Counted from the first letter of the stretch, positions 1 through 9,044 are shown. The stretch: 64,000 nucleotides of DNA from WHSW01 sp963740055 (GCA_963740055.1 CAVUCL010000004.1:186001-250000), one strand, 5' to 3'. The notes: a model not told the origin generated them from the letters alone. Translations and numbers: made by a program.

Positions 1-87
1 CACCTGGTCCGCGGCTACGCCGCGGACGTCGACTTCTGCTCCCGCGTCCGGGCGTGCGCGGTGAGAGCCGGACCATATGTCGATTGA
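1..87 (+). CDS. Possible 3' end of an upstream gene (partial)
   Basis: Frame 1 is open from the left edge to a TGA at 85-87 and encodes about 28 residues ending GPYVD. It would overlap the ArfB start by 11 bases. The pattern DVDFCSRV near the end faintly recalls the C-terminal part of 2-phosphosulfolactate phosphatase (ComB) proteins, but so short a piece cannot be assigned. Frame 3 is also open here, so even the frame is uncertain. Confidence 0.22.
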   Translation, partial: HLVRGYAADVDFCSRVRACAVRAGPYVD

Positions 88-463
88 GATCCCGGACGCG
101 GAGATCGAGCTGCGCGCGAGCCGCTCGTCGGGTCCGGGCGGCCAGCACGCGAACGTGACCGCGTCGCGGATCGAGGCCGTGTTCGCGATCGACGAGTCGG
201 AGGTGCTCGACGAAGAGCAGAAGCGGCGCCTGCGTGCGCGTTTCGGCCCCCGGGTGACCGCGGTTGCCCAGGACGCCCGCAGCCAGGCACGAAACCGAGA
301 GCTCGCGCTCGAGCGCCTGCGCGAGCGGATCGCCGCGGCGCTGCGGCCGCGAAAGCGCCGCCGCCCGACCAGGGCGACCCGCGCCTCGCGCGAGCGCCGG
401 CTGCAGTCGAAGCGCCGCCGGGCGGAGACCAAGCGCCGGCGCCGGCGGCCGCCGATCGAGTAG
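77..463 (+). CDS. arfB: ArfB-type peptidyl-tRNA hydrolase / ribosome rescue factor
   Basis: Codon-independent release factor that frees stalled ribosomes by hydrolysing peptidyl-tRNA. The 128-residue protein has the class I release-factor motif GPGGQ (GGQ at residues 21-23) followed by HANVTASRIEAVF. It then ends in a strongly basic tail rich in Arg and Lys from about residue 90, which in ArfB threads into the empty mRNA channel. It lacks the codon-recognition domain of RF1/RF2, and the length is close to that of E. coli ArfB (about 140). The ATG at 77 has only a weak purine stretch upstream. It is convergent with the sugar isomerase gene on the minus strand. Confidence 0.9.
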   Translation: MSIEIPDAEIELRASRSSGPGGQHANVTASRIEAVFAIDESEVLDEEQKRRLRARFGPRVTAVAQDARSQARNRELALERLRERIAAALRPRKRRRPTRATRASRERRLQSKRRRAETKRRRRRPPIE

Positions 464-491
464 GCAGGACGCTTGGTCGGGCTCGCCGGGG

Positions 492-1517
492 TTACTGCAG
501 CCCGAGCTCGCCCTTGAGCCGGTCGATCATCTCGACCGGCTCGGGGTCGACGCCGTTGCGGGCGGCGAGATGCAGCGAGACGAGGTCGCCGAGCATCACC
601 GCCCACAGCAGCCGCTCGACCCGGGTCTCGCCCTCGGTCTCGACCTCGATCACCGCCGCGGCGCCGGGCTCGATCAGCTTCGCGGTCAGCTCGGCGCGCT
701 CACGCTGGCGCGGGTGCTGGTCGCGGTCGGTGAGGAAGACCGCGGCGAAGCCGGGGGCGTCGCCGTTGGCGCTCCAGCCGACGATCTCGTTGTGGTCGAG
801 CTCGGGGAGCTGGTGCTCGAACGCATGCTGCTTCGCGTTCTCGTTGATCTGGCACTTCCAGCGGTAGGCGACGGGCACGGTCAGGTCGCAGCCGTAGAGC
901 AGCGGCACGGTCCCGGCGAGGCGCTCGGCGATCTCGCCGGCGCGGGCGACCAGCGCCTCGGTCCCCTGCTCGAGGTGGGCGGCGGCGGTGTCGATCTCGG
1001 TCCGCATCCCGGGCGCGGCGCCGACCAGCGCCGCTACCTCGCAGGCGACGGTGAACCCGTAGCCGACGCTGTGGCGCGGCTGCAGCCCGGCGGGCAGGCC
1101 GATCACGGGCACGTCAGCGGCCCGCGCCGCGGCGGCGAGCTTGCCGCCGGTGGTCGCCGCGTAGCGGGTGGCGCCGATCGCCTCCGCCGCCTCGAAGCAG
1201 GCGAGCGTCTCCTCGGTGTCGCCCGAGTAGCTCGAGCAGAGCACCGCCCGGTCGGGCGCCGTCCAGGCGGGGAGCTCGTAGTCGCGGAAGATCAGCATCG
1301 GCAGCGCGAGCACGTCGCCGAGCGCGGCGCGGGCGAGCACGCCGCCGATCGCCGACCCGCCCATCCCGCAGACGATCAGCCCGCGGGCTTCGGCGGGCTC
1401 CAGTCCCGCCGACTCGACCCGCCAGAGCGCGTCGCGCAGATGCTCGGGGAGCCCGAGGACATCGTCGAGCTGGCCGCTCGGATCGACCTCGCGGATCGGC
1501 GCCAGCGCGTCGCTCAC
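492..1517 (-). CDS. Bifunctional phosphoglucose/phosphomannose isomerase (SIS domain)
   Basis: Interconverts fructose-6-P with glucose-6-P and mannose-6-P, feeding glycolysis and GDP-mannose. The 341-residue protein has the SIS motif MGGSAIGG at residues 52-59, SYSGDTEETL near 95, and a conserved block NENAKQHAFEHQLPELDHNE near 225 with the His/Glu residues typical of the archaeal/actinobacterial PGI/PMI family. The GTG start overlaps the previous gene's stop as GTGA, so translation is probably coupled. It is the last gene of the long unit that begins with the ATP synthase, directly after a sugar-nucleotide pyrophosphorylase, which favours a role in GDP-mannose supply. Confidence 0.88.
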   Translation of the reverse strand: MSDALAPIREVDPSGQLDDVLGLPEHLRDALWRVESAGLEPAEARGLIVCGMGGSAIGGVLARAALGDVLALPMLIFRDYELPAWTAPDRAVLCSSYSGDTEETLACFEAAEAIGATRYAATTGGKLAAAARAADVPVIGLPAGLQPRHSVGYGFTVACEVAALVGAAPGMRTEIDTAAAHLEQGTEALVARAGEIAERLAGTVPLLYGCDLTVPVAYRWKCQINENAKQHAFEHQLPELDHNEIVGWSANGDAPGFAAVFLTDRDQHPRQRERAELTAKLIEPGAAAVIEVETEGETRVERLLWAVMLGDLVSLHLAARNGVDPEPVEMIDRLKGELGLQ

Positions 1518-2563
1518 GCCGTCGCCACCCCGGCCTCGACCGCGGCGCCCGGGGCGACCCGGGCGTCGCCGACCAGGACCGCTCCGGCGGCGACGGTGGC
1601 GCCGCGGCCGAGCACCGCGCCGGGACCGATCGCGGCGCCGGCGCCGACCTCGACCTCGGGGGCGAGGATCGCGCCGCGGACCTGCGCCCGCTCGCCGACG
1701 CGCGCGCCCTCGAGCAGCACCGAGCCGTCGACGAGCGCGCCGGCGGCGACGGCGCAGCCGCGGCGGACCACGGCCCGCGGCTCGACGACCGCGTCCGCGG
1801 CGACCTCGGCGCCGTCCTCGATGAACGGCCCGCCGACGCCGTCGAGCTCGGTCGCGACCGTGCCCTCGATGATGTCCCAGCTCGCCTGCAGGTAGCGCTC
1901 CGGCGTCCCGATGTCCATCCAGTAGCCGTCGAGCCGGCGACCGTAGAGCCCCTGCCCGACCAGCCGCGGGAAGACCTCGCGCTCGATCGAGACCGCCCGC
2001 CCGGGCGGGATCAGGTCGAGCGCCTCGCGCTCGAGCACGTAGGCCCCGGCGCTGATCTCGTCGGTGTCGATCTCGGCCGGGTCGGGCTTCTCGAGGAAGC
2101 CGAGCACGCGGCCGTCCTCGGCGCGCCGCACGAGCCCGTACGAGCTCGGATCGTCGACCGGGTGCAGGGCGAGCGTGATCACCGCCCCGGTCTCCGCGTG
2201 CTGGCGCTGAAGCGCGGTCAGGTCGAGGTCGGTGAGCACGTCGCCGTTGAGGACCATGAACCGCTCCGAGAGCAGACCCTGGTCGGCCGCGAGGCGCACC
2301 GGCCCGGCCGTGCCCAGGGGCTCGGGCTCCTCGACGTAGCGGATCGTGGGCCCGCCCTCGATCGCGTCGCCGAGCGCGTCGCGCAGGTCCTCAGCGCGAA
2401 AGCCGCAGGCCATGATCACCTCGTCGATCCCGTGCCGGCCGAGCCACTCGACCATCCAGCGGATGAACGGGCGGTCGACGAGCGCCAGCGCCGGCTTTGG
2501 CTGGGTCAGGGTCAGCGGCCGCAGGCGGGTGCCCTCGCCCCCGACCAGGACCACCGCCTGCAT
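1514..2563 (-). CDS. Sugar-nucleotide pyrophosphorylase (mannose-1-phosphate guanylyltransferase-like)
   Basis: Makes NDP-sugar from NTP and sugar-1-phosphate. The 349-residue protein begins with the nucleotidyltransferase signature VLVGGEGTRLRPLT (residues 5-18) and K23 in QPKPAL. NGDVLTDLD supplies the metal-binding Asp, and the C-terminal 100 residues are left-handed beta-helix hexapeptide repeats rich in V, A and G. I chose the ATG at 2563, which overlaps the previous stop as TGATG; the frame stays open far upstream, but that part is only a shadow of the dehydrogenase gene. GDP-mannose is the likely product because a phosphomannose isomerase follows, but UDP-glucose or dTDP-glucose synthesis cannot be excluded. 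Confidence 0.85.
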   Translation of the reverse strand: MQAVVLVGGEGTRLRPLTLTQPKPALALVDRPFIRWMVEWLGRHGIDEVIMACGFRAEDLRDALGDAIEGGPTIRYVEEPEPLGTAGPVRLAADQGLLSERFMVLNGDVLTDLDLTALQRQHAETGAVITLALHPVDDPSSYGLVRRAEDGRVLGFLEKPDPAEIDTDEISAGAYVLEREALDLIPPGRAVSIEREVFPRLVGQGLYGRRLDGYWMDIGTPERYLQASWDIIEGTVATELDGVGGPFIEDGAEVAADAVVEPRAVVRRGCAVAAGALVDGSVLLEGARVGERAQVRGAILAPEVEVGAGAAIGPGAVLGRGATVAAGAVLVGDARVAPGAAVEAGVATA

Positions 2564-3876
2564 CAGCCGTGAACCTCGGCCGGCTCGAGCGCCGGCCGCC
2601 CGATCCCCTCGTAGGCGAAGCCCGCGCCGCGCAGGCGCTCGGCGTCGAGGAAGTTGCGCCCGTCGACGATCACCGCGCTCTGCATCGTCGGCGCGAGCCG
2701 CGCCCAGTCGAGCTCGGCGAACTCGGGCCACTCGGTGACCAGGATCGCGGCGTCGGCACCGGCGAGCGCCTCGTCGACCGAGGCCGCGAGCTCCACTCGC
2801 GGCAGCAGCTCCTCGGCGCGCTCGGCTGCGACCGGGTCGTAGGCGACGACCCCGGCGCCCTCGCCGCGCAGGCGCGCGGAGAGCACCAGGCTCGACGCCT
2901 CGCGCATGTCGTCGGTGTGCGGCTTGAAGGCGAGCCCGAGCAGCGCGATCCGCTTGCCGACCAGCGAGCCGAGGTGCTTGGTCAGCTTCGAGATCACGCG
3001 CCGCTTCTGCAGCTCGTTGACCTCGATCACCGAGTTGAGGAGCTGGAAGTGGTAGCCGCTGTTGCCGGCGAGCTGCTTCAGCGCCTGGGTGTCCTTGGGG
3101 AAGCACGAGCCGCCGAAGCCGAGTCCGGCGCTGAGGAACTTCGGTCCGATGCGGCTGTCGAGGCCCATCCCGCGGGCGACCTCGGTGACATCGGCGCCGA
3201 CGCCCTCGCAGACGTTCGCGATCTCGTTGATGAACGAGATCTTGGTCGCGAGGAAGGCGTTCGAGGCGAGCTTGATCATCTCCGCGGAGGCGACGTCGGT
3301 GCGCACCAGCTCTCCGCCGAGCGGTTCGTAGGCGGCGGCGACCTCGTCCGCGGCCCACTCGGCCCCGGGGTCGGCGCCGACCACGACCCGGTCCGGGTGC
3401 AGGAAGTCGTCGACCGCCGAGCCCTCCTTGAGGAACTCGGGACAGGAGACGTAGGTGAGGTCCGGCTTCGAGCGAGTGATCGTCTCCCCGGTGCCCGCGG
3501 GGACGGTGCTCTTCATCACCAGCGCGTGCTCGCCGCCCTCGGGGAGCTGGGCGACCACGGCCTCGACCCGCGAGAGGTCGGCGTCGCCGGAGTAGGTCGG
3601 GGGCGTGTCGACGCAGCAGAAGAGCAGCCGGCAGCTGCCGAGCAGATCGGCGATCGCGGTCGTGAAATGGAGGCGCTCGGAGTTGCGCTCGAGCACCTCC
3701 GGGAGTCCCGGCTCGTGGATCGGCGGGCTGCCGCCGGCTCGCAGGAGCTCGATCTTCGCCTCGTCGATGTCGAGCGCGCGCACCGGGTGGCCGAGCTCGG
3801 CGAAGCAGGCAGCGGTGACGAGGCCGACCCAGCCGACTCCGATGACGCCGATCGGCGGCTTTTCGCTCGCGTTCAT
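2563..3876 (-). CDS. ugd: UDP-glucose 6-dehydrogenase
   Basis: Oxidises UDP-glucose to UDP-glucuronate with two NAD+, a precursor of acidic polysaccharides. The 437-residue protein has the NAD motif GVGWVGL near residue 13, STVPAGTG near 123, PEFLKEGSA near 146, and the catalytic Cys258 in GFGGSCFPKD. The C-terminal UDP-binding domain carries LLGLAFKPHTDDMREA. Length and motifs are complete. UDP-ManNAc dehydrogenase is the main alternative within the family, but the N-terminal region with PGLPEVLERN fits UDP-glucose dehydrogenase. It lies 24 bases after the LCP gene and overlaps the following pyrophosphorylase start by one base. Confidence 0.93.
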   Translation of the reverse strand: MNASEKPPIGVIGVGWVGLVTAACFAELGHPVRALDIDEAKIELLRAGGSPPIHEPGLPEVLERNSERLHFTTAIADLLGSCRLLFCCVDTPPTYSGDADLSRVEAVVAQLPEGGEHALVMKSTVPAGTGETITRSKPDLTYVSCPEFLKEGSAVDDFLHPDRVVVGADPGAEWAADEVAAAYEPLGGELVRTDVASAEMIKLASNAFLATKISFINEIANVCEGVGADVTEVARGMGLDSRIGPKFLSAGLGFGGSCFPKDTQALKQLAGNSGYHFQLLNSVIEVNELQKRRVISKLTKHLGSLVGKRIALLGLAFKPHTDDMREASSLVLSARLRGEGAGVVAYDPVAAERAEELLPRVELAASVDEALAGADAAILVTEWPEFAELDWARLAPTMQSAVIVDGRNFLDAERLRGAGFAYEGIGRPALEPAEVHG

Positions 3877-3900
3877 GGACCGGAAGCTAGCTGTTGGTCG

Positions 3901-5922
3901 TCAGTCGGCGAGGTCTCGCATCGAGGTCGCGATCGAGAGCATCTGGCCCTCCTCGAGCGACTGGCTGAGGCTGTTGTTGACCCAGTAGACCGCGTCCTTG
4001 GTCTCGAAGCCGACCAGGCGCAGGCGATCGCCGTCGTAGAAGAGCTGGTAGTCGCGCCCGTCGATCGTCCGCGTCTCCGACGGGTTGTCGAGGATCGGGG
4101 CGTCGGTCCAGTCCGTGCCCGAGACGCCGTAGTACTCGTTCAGGAGGCCGTTGCCGAACTCCTGACCGGGAACCCCGACGACGAACTTGTAGCCGTAATA
4201 GGCCTCCTTGTCGCCGCCGTCGATCACGAACGCGCGCGAGTCGTTGCCGACGATCGAGCCGGGCACGAGCCGGGTCGGGTAGAGGATCGGGAACTCGACC
4301 ATCTGTTCGCCGTTCTTTCGCTTCTTGCGCGAGAACTGGTTCGCGTAGGTCTGGCCCTGCTCGGTCGAGTCGTCCATCGGCGGGCCGACGAAGTCCTGCT
4401 CGGGCTTGTCCTTTTCGTCGCCCTTGTTCTCGTCGCCGCCGTCCTCGGGCTTCTCCTCCTCGGTGGCGCGGTCGGGCGACTCGCCGCCGGGGCGGGCCCC
4501 CGGCGTCCCTGCGGTGACCAGGAACTGGTCGATCGCGTTCTCGAGCGCCTCGTCGGTGGCGGTCACGTAACCCGTCGTCCCGTCGCCGAGGTCGGCGGGG
4601 AAGTGCACCTCGCGCACCGGCGCCGACTGGACCGCGAGGAAGGTCTTCATCAACTCGAGCAGCGTCACCCCGTCGGAGATGTCGGAGGTCGTGTACTCGG
4701 TGAAGATGTCGAGCAGCTCCTCGTTGTCTCGGATCAGCGTCCCGACCGAGAGCTTCTGGCGCGCCTCGCGGAGGAAGTCCTGCTGGCGCGCCGAGCGCAC
4801 GAGGTCGTTGTCGTCGTGGCGGTAGCGGACGTACTGGAGCGCGTTGTAGCCGCAGAGACGCTGGTAGCCGGCCTCGAGGTTGATCTCCGAGATCCCCGAC
4901 TCGGGCGGGATGTAGTAGCGGCGGTCGACGTCGATGTAGACGCAGCCGATCGCGTTCACGGCGTCGGCGAAGCCGGTGAAGTTGATGTTGACGACGTGGT
5001 TGATCTCGAGCCCGGTCAGCCGCTTGACCACCTCGAGCGTCAGGTCCGGCCCGCCGGCCGAGTAGGCGGCGTTGAACTTGTCGACGCCGAGCCTCGGGAT
5101 CGTCACCCGCAGGTCGCGCGGGATCGAGAGCAGCGCGATCGCGTCCTTGTCGGGGTCGACGCGCAGCAGGATCGTCGTGTCCGAGCGGCCGGGGTCGCCC
5201 TTGGTGTCGAGGCGCTTGTCGGAGCCGAGGATGAGGATCGTCTGCGGGTCGCCGCCGTCGACGAGCTCGAGCTGGTCCTGAAGCGAGGCGAGCGCGTCGT
5301 TGTCGCCGAGGCCGTCGGCGATGTCGGTGAGGTAGACGAGCAGGCTGATCGACGTCGCCGCCGCCATTGAGATCACGATCACCAGCGAGGCGGCGAGGAA
5401 GCGCGCCCAGACCGGCTTCGCTCGCGGGACCTTGCCGCCGTCGTCCTCGGCGGCGGCCATGACCGGCGTCGCCACGGGCTCGGCGGCGACCGGGGCCTCC
5501 GGCGCCTTGACCCCCTGCTCGTGCTCGGCGGTGCGGGCCTTGAGCCCGGCGAGCGCCGCCTCCTCGGCCTCGGCCCGGTCGGCGAGCGCGAGCGTGTCGG
5601 CCTCGACCGTCTGGTCGGGGTCGGCGACCGGCTCGTCGTCCTCGTCCTCGTCCTCCGGCTCCTCAGCCTCGTCGGGCTCCGGCTCCTCAGCCTCGGCTTC
5701 CGGCTCGTCGTCCTCGGCTTCCGGCTCGTCGTCCTCGGCTTCCGGCTCGTCGTCCTCGGCTTCCGGCTCGTCGTCCTCGACCTCCGGCTCGTCCTCTCCC
5801 TGCTCTTCCTCGGCGCGCCGGCGCCCGGCCCAGGTCGCGGGCTTCGGCGCCTGGCCGTCCGCCGCCTCGTCGTCGGCGCCGTCGGCCGGCGGCACGTCGG
5901 GCGTCTCGTCCTCGGGCCTCAT
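3901..5922 (-). CDS. LytR-CpsA-Psr (LCP) family cell-wall polymer ligase
   Basis: LCP proteins transfer undecaprenyl-linked glycopolymers to peptidoglycan outside the membrane. The 673-residue protein has a highly acidic cytoplasmic N-terminus (residues 1-165), one membrane segment at about 175-197, then the LCP domain at about 225-370 with ILGSDKR, GRSDTTILLRV, SIPRDLRV and YVRYRHDD. These hold the Asp and Arg residues that bind the polyprenyl pyrophosphate. A charged linker and a C-terminal domain of about 190 residues follow. The ATG at 5922 overlaps the peptidase stop as ATGA; more upstream in-frame sequence is antisense-like noise. The acidic region contains perfect tandem repeats. Neighbouring sugar-nucleotide genes fit a wall-polymer role. 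Confidence 0.92.
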   Translation of the reverse strand: MRPEDETPDVPPADGADDEAADGQAPKPATWAGRRRAEEEQGEDEPEVEDDEPEAEDDEPEAEDDEPEAEDDEPEAEAEEPEPDEAEEPEDEDEDDEPVADPDQTVEADTLALADRAEAEEAALAGLKARTAEHEQGVKAPEAPVAAEPVATPVMAAAEDDGGKVPRAKPVWARFLAASLVIVISMAAATSISLLVYLTDIADGLGDNDALASLQDQLELVDGGDPQTILILGSDKRLDTKGDPGRSDTTILLRVDPDKDAIALLSIPRDLRVTIPRLGVDKFNAAYSAGGPDLTLEVVKRLTGLEINHVVNINFTGFADAVNAIGCVYIDVDRRYYIPPESGISEINLEAGYQRLCGYNALQYVRYRHDDNDLVRSARQQDFLREARQKLSVGTLIRDNEELLDIFTEYTTSDISDGVTLLELMKTFLAVQSAPVREVHFPADLGDGTTGYVTATDEALENAIDQFLVTAGTPGARPGGESPDRATEEEKPEDGGDENKGDEKDKPEQDFVGPPMDDSTEQGQTYANQFSRKKRKNGEQMVEFPILYPTRLVPGSIVGNDSRAFVIDGGDKEAYYGYKFVVGVPGQEFGNGLLNEYYGVSGTDWTDAPILDNPSETRTIDGRDYQLFYDGDRLRLVGFETKDAVYWVNNSLSQSLEEGQMLSIATSMRDLAD
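5695..5778 (-). repeat. Four perfect 21-bp tandem repeats inside the LCP gene
   Basis: Copies begin at 5695, 5716, 5737 and 5758 and are identical. Each encodes the seven-residue acidic unit EAEDDEP. Degenerate copies flank them on both sides (5640-5694 and 5779-5800). In-frame tandem repeats of this kind can gain or lose copies by slippage without breaking the protein. Confidence 0.95.
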
Positions 5923-7022
5923 CGCGCTCCGTCGGCGGCCGCGGCGAGTCGCGCCGGCAGGTCGTTGACGAAGTCGACCACAGCACGGCGATAGCTCGCC
6001 AGCGAGCTCACCGAGACCCACTCCTCGGGACCGTGGTGACCGCCACCGAGCGGGCCGAACTCGACCGCCGGGATCCCGGCGCGCAGGAACGAGACCGCGT
6101 CCGAGGCGCCGTCGCGGCCGACGCTGGTCACCTCGCCCGAGTGGTGGGGCGCGGTCGCGTCGCAGAGCGCGCGGACGAAAGGCGAGTCGGGGTCGACCTG
6201 GGCGGGCGGGCGCTGGAAGGTGGAGACGACGCTCGCGCCGGGGATCCCGCGAACCTCGTCGAGGATCGCCTCGGGGTCCTGCTCGGGCAGGAAGCGGACA
6301 TCGACGTCGATGAAGCAGGTGTCGGGGACTTTGTTCAGGGCATCGCCACCCAGGATCCGGCCGAGGTTGATCGACGGCCGGTCGAAGAGCTCCGAGCTTC
6401 GAGACGCGAACGGTAGCGACTGGATCGCGCGGAACACATCGATCGCGCGCAGGATCGCGTTCTCGCCCAGCCACGGCGTCGCCCCGTGCGCGGCGCGGCC
6501 CTCGACCCGCAGGCGCATCGCGACGACCCCCTTGGCGGCGACGCCGACGTGCATGTCGGTGGGCTCGCCGGTGATCGCGAAGTCGCCGACGAAGCCCTCA
6601 GTGACCAGCAGGTCGCCGCCGCGCTCGCCCGGCTCCTCGGACTCCTCGTCGGGGACGATCCCGAGCCGCACACGGACCCCGTCCTGATCGCGCAGGTCGG
6701 CGATCGCGAGCAGCAGGCAGGCGAGGGCTCCCTTCATGTCGTAGGCGCCGCGGCCGTGCAGCCGGTCGCCCTCCAGCCGGGGCTCGAACTGCTCGGCGCG
6801 GCCGGGAACCACGTCGACGTGCCCGTGCAGGAGCAGAGTCGTCTCCGCGTCCGCGGGACCGACCTCGGCCAGGGTCACCGGCAGGTCGCGGCAGGCGATC
6901 TGGCGGGTCTCGATGTCGCGAGCGTCGAGCCAGCCCTTGATGAACCCGGCGCAGAGCTTGACCCCCTCGGCGTGCGAGGTGTTGTAGCCGATCAGCTTCT
7001 CTGTCAGCAGGCGCTCGTCCAT
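5919..7022 (-). CDS. M20 family metallopeptidase (acetylornithine deacetylase / ArgE-DapE type)
   Basis: Zinc-dependent amidohydrolase that removes an acyl group from an amino acid or cleaves a small peptide. The 367-residue protein has the metal motif HGHVDVVP (H68, D70), the bridging Asp95 in GRGAYDMKG, and the catalytic PDEESEE stretch near residues 124-130. A dimerisation domain with EGRAAHGATPWLGENA and a C-terminal metal-ligand His in GGGHHGPEEW follow. The substrate cannot be read from sequence: acetylornithine, succinyl-diaminopimelate and simple dipeptides are all possible. It starts 28 bases after atpC and overlaps the LCP start as ATGA. Confidence 0.86.
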   Translation of the reverse strand: MDERLLTEKLIGYNTSHAEGVKLCAGFIKGWLDARDIETRQIACRDLPVTLAEVGPADAETTLLLHGHVDVVPGRAEQFEPRLEGDRLHGRGAYDMKGALACLLLAIADLRDQDGVRVRLGIVPDEESEEPGERGGDLLVTEGFVGDFAITGEPTDMHVGVAAKGVVAMRLRVEGRAAHGATPWLGENAILRAIDVFRAIQSLPFASRSSELFDRPSINLGRILGGDALNKVPDTCFIDVDVRFLPEQDPEAILDEVRGIPGASVVSTFQRPPAQVDPDSPFVRALCDATAPHHSGEVTSVGRDGASDAVSFLRAGIPAVEFGPLGGGHHGPEEWVSVSSLASYRRAVVDFVNDLPARLAAAADGAR

Positions 7023-7050
7023 GGCAACGTCCGCGAGCCGCGGACCGCGG

Positions 7051-7470
7051 CTAACCGCCCTCGGCGATCTGGATGAACGCCTCGGCGCGGGCGCGCTCGC
7101 GCTCGGCCTGCTCGGCGGCGGCGGAGCCCTCCTCGGCGTCGGCGAGCTGTTGCTCGGCCTCCTCGAGGCGGCTGCGCAGCTCGCTCGCGTCGAGCTGGTC
7201 GGGTTCGAGCACCTCGGCGACCAGGACCCGGACGCGGTTCGCGAACACCTCGAGCCAGCCCTCCCCCTGGGCGTAGCGCTCGACGTCGGAGTCGGACTTG
7301 TGCAGGCGCAGCTCGGCGGGCACCAGCCGCGCGACCATCGGGATGTGGCGGGCGAGGATGCCGACCTCGCCGGTCGAGGTCCGGGTCGAGACCTGGACCA
7401 GCTCGCCGCTGAACACCTCGCCCTCGGGCGTCAGCACCTCCGCCTGGAGCGTGTCGTGCCCGTCCGCCAT
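7051..7470 (-). CDS. atpC: F1Fo ATP synthase subunit epsilon
   Basis: Rotor-stalk subunit that joins gamma to the c-ring and can inhibit ATP hydrolysis. The 139-residue protein has the beta-sandwich motif LQAEVLTPEGEVFSGE at the N-terminus and GILARHIPMVARL near residue 50, followed by a helical C-terminal domain rich in Ala, Glu and Arg. Length is normal for epsilon. Its ATG overlaps the atpD stop as TGATG, and it is the last ATP synthase gene before the M20 peptidase. Confidence 0.95.
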   Translation of the reverse strand: MADGHDTLQAEVLTPEGEVFSGELVQVSTRTSTGEVGILARHIPMVARLVPAELRLHKSDSDVERYAQGEGWLEVFANRVRVLVAEVLEPDQLDASELRSRLEEAEQQLADAEEGSAAAEQAERERARAEAFIQIAEGG

Positions 7471-9032
7471 CAGGCCTCGGCCTTCTCCTCAGACTCCTCG
7501 GCCTCGCGCTCCCCGTTCTCCTCGCGCTCCTCGGCCTCGCGCTCCTCGTTCTCCTTGCGCTCCTCGGCCTCGGCCTGCTCGCGCTCGACGCCCTCGTCCT
7601 TCTCGCCCTTCTCCTCGGTGCCGCTGACCTGGTCGATCGAGCCCTTCATGTAGAAGGCCGACTCGGGCAGCTCGTCGTGGGTGCCGTCGAGGATCTCGCG
7701 GAACGAGCGCACCGTCTCGGCGACCGCGACGTACTCGCCCTCGCGACCGGTGAACTGCGAGGCGACGAAGAACGGCTGCGAGAGGAAGCGCTCGAGCTTG
7801 CGGGCGCGGTTGACGGCCTGCTTGTCCTCGTCGGAGAGCTCGTCGACCCCGAGGATCGCGATGATGTCCTGGAGCTCCTTGTAGCGCTGCAGGTTCTCCT
7901 GGACCTGAGTCGCGGTCTTGTAATGGTCCTCGCCGAGGATGTCGGGCTTGAGGATGGTCGAGGTCGAGTCGAGCGGGTCGACCGCCGGGTAGATCCCCTT
8001 CTCCGAGATCGAGCGCGAGAGCGTCGTGGTCGCGTTCAGGTGCGCGAACACCGACGCCGGCGCCGGGTCGGTGAGGTCGTCCGCCGGCACGTAGACCGCC
8101 TGGATCGAGGTCACCGAGCCCTTCTGGGTCGAGCTGATCCGCTCCTGCAGGCCCCCCATCTCGGTCTCCAGCGTCGGCTGGTAGCCGACCGCGGAGGGCA
8201 TCCGCCCGAGCAGCGCCGAGACCTCGGAGCCCGCCTGGACGAAGCGGAAGATGTTGTCGATGAACAGGAGCACGTCCTGGCCGCCCTGCTCGCGGAAGTA
8301 CTCGGCCATCGTCAGACCGCTGAGGGCGACCCGCAGGCGGGCTCCGGGCGGCTCGTTCATCTGGCCGAAGACGAGCATCGTCTTGTCGATGACGCCCGAC
8401 TCCTTCATCTCGAGCCAGAGGTCGTTGCCCTCGCGCGAGCGCTCGCCGACGCCACAGAAGGCCGAGAGGCCCTCGTGCTCCTCGGCGATGTTGCGGATCA
8501 GCTCCTGGATCAGGACCGTCTTGCCGACCCCGGCGCCGCCGAAGAGGCCGACCTTGCCGCCCTTGGCGTAGGGCGCGAGCAGGTCGACGACCTTGATCCC
8601 GGTCTCGAGGATCTCCTGCGCCGGGGCGAGGTCCTCGACCGAGGGCGCCGGACGGTGGATCGGCCAGCGCTCGTCGGCCTCGACGTCGCCGCCGTTGTCG
8701 ATCGGCTCGCCGAGCAGGTTGAAGATCCGCCCCAGCGTCCCCTTGCCGACCGGGACCGTGATCGGCCCGCCGGTGTCGAGCACCTCGTCGCCGCGCTGCA
8801 GGCCGTCGGTGGCGTCCATGGCGACGGCTCGCACGCGGTCGTCGCCGAGGTGCTGCTGGACCTCGCAGACGAGGTCGAGCGCCGGACGATTGCCCTCCTC
8901 GGGGACCTTGATCTCGAGCGCCGAGTAGATCTCCGGCAGCTCGTCGGGGAAGACCGCGTCGATGACGACGCCGGTCACCTGTTCGATCCGCCCCAGGTTC
9001 TTCCCGCTTCCGTTTCCGTTCGTGTCAGCCAT
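7470..9032 (-). CDS. atpD: F1Fo ATP synthase subunit beta, with a charged C-terminal tail
   Basis: Catalytic subunit of F1. The 520-residue protein has the P-loop GGAGVGKTVL near residue 167, GERSREGNDL, the DELSEE-like segment DELSDED, and RARKLERFLSQPFF. The usual family end (AFYMKGSIDQV) is followed by about 45 extra residues made almost only of Glu, Arg, Lys and Ala. The family is normally 460-480 residues long, so the extension accounts for the extra length. It starts 12 bases after atpG stops. Confidence 0.97.
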   Translation of the reverse strand: MADTNGNGSGKNLGRIEQVTGVVIDAVFPDELPEIYSALEIKVPEEGNRPALDLVCEVQQHLGDDRVRAVAMDATDGLQRGDEVLDTGGPITVPVGKGTLGRIFNLLGEPIDNGGDVEADERWPIHRPAPSVEDLAPAQEILETGIKVVDLLAPYAKGGKVGLFGGAGVGKTVLIQELIRNIAEEHEGLSAFCGVGERSREGNDLWLEMKESGVIDKTMLVFGQMNEPPGARLRVALSGLTMAEYFREQGGQDVLLFIDNIFRFVQAGSEVSALLGRMPSAVGYQPTLETEMGGLQERISSTQKGSVTSIQAVYVPADDLTDPAPASVFAHLNATTTLSRSISEKGIYPAVDPLDSTSTILKPDILGEDHYKTATQVQENLQRYKELQDIIAILGVDELSDEDKQAVNRARKLERFLSQPFFVASQFTGREGEYVAVAETVRSFREILDGTHDELPESAFYMKGSIDQVSGTEEKGEKDEGVEREQAEAEERKENEEREAEEREENGEREAEESEEKAEA

Positions 9033-9044
9033 GTTTCCTTTCGT

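Noticed and set aside
264..1895. Long plus-strand open frame opposite the isomerase and pyrophosphorylase genes
   Set aside because: Its residues are Arg/Gly/Ala-rich without domain character and lie antisense to well-supported genes; open antisense frames are normal at this GC content.
2497..5370. 957-residue plus-strand frame opposite ugd and LCP
   Set aside because: It is the reverse image of two real genes with complete motifs on the minus strand; no family features.
5640..5800. CRISPR-like array
   Set aside because: The repeats are continuous in-frame 21-base units without spacers and encode protein.
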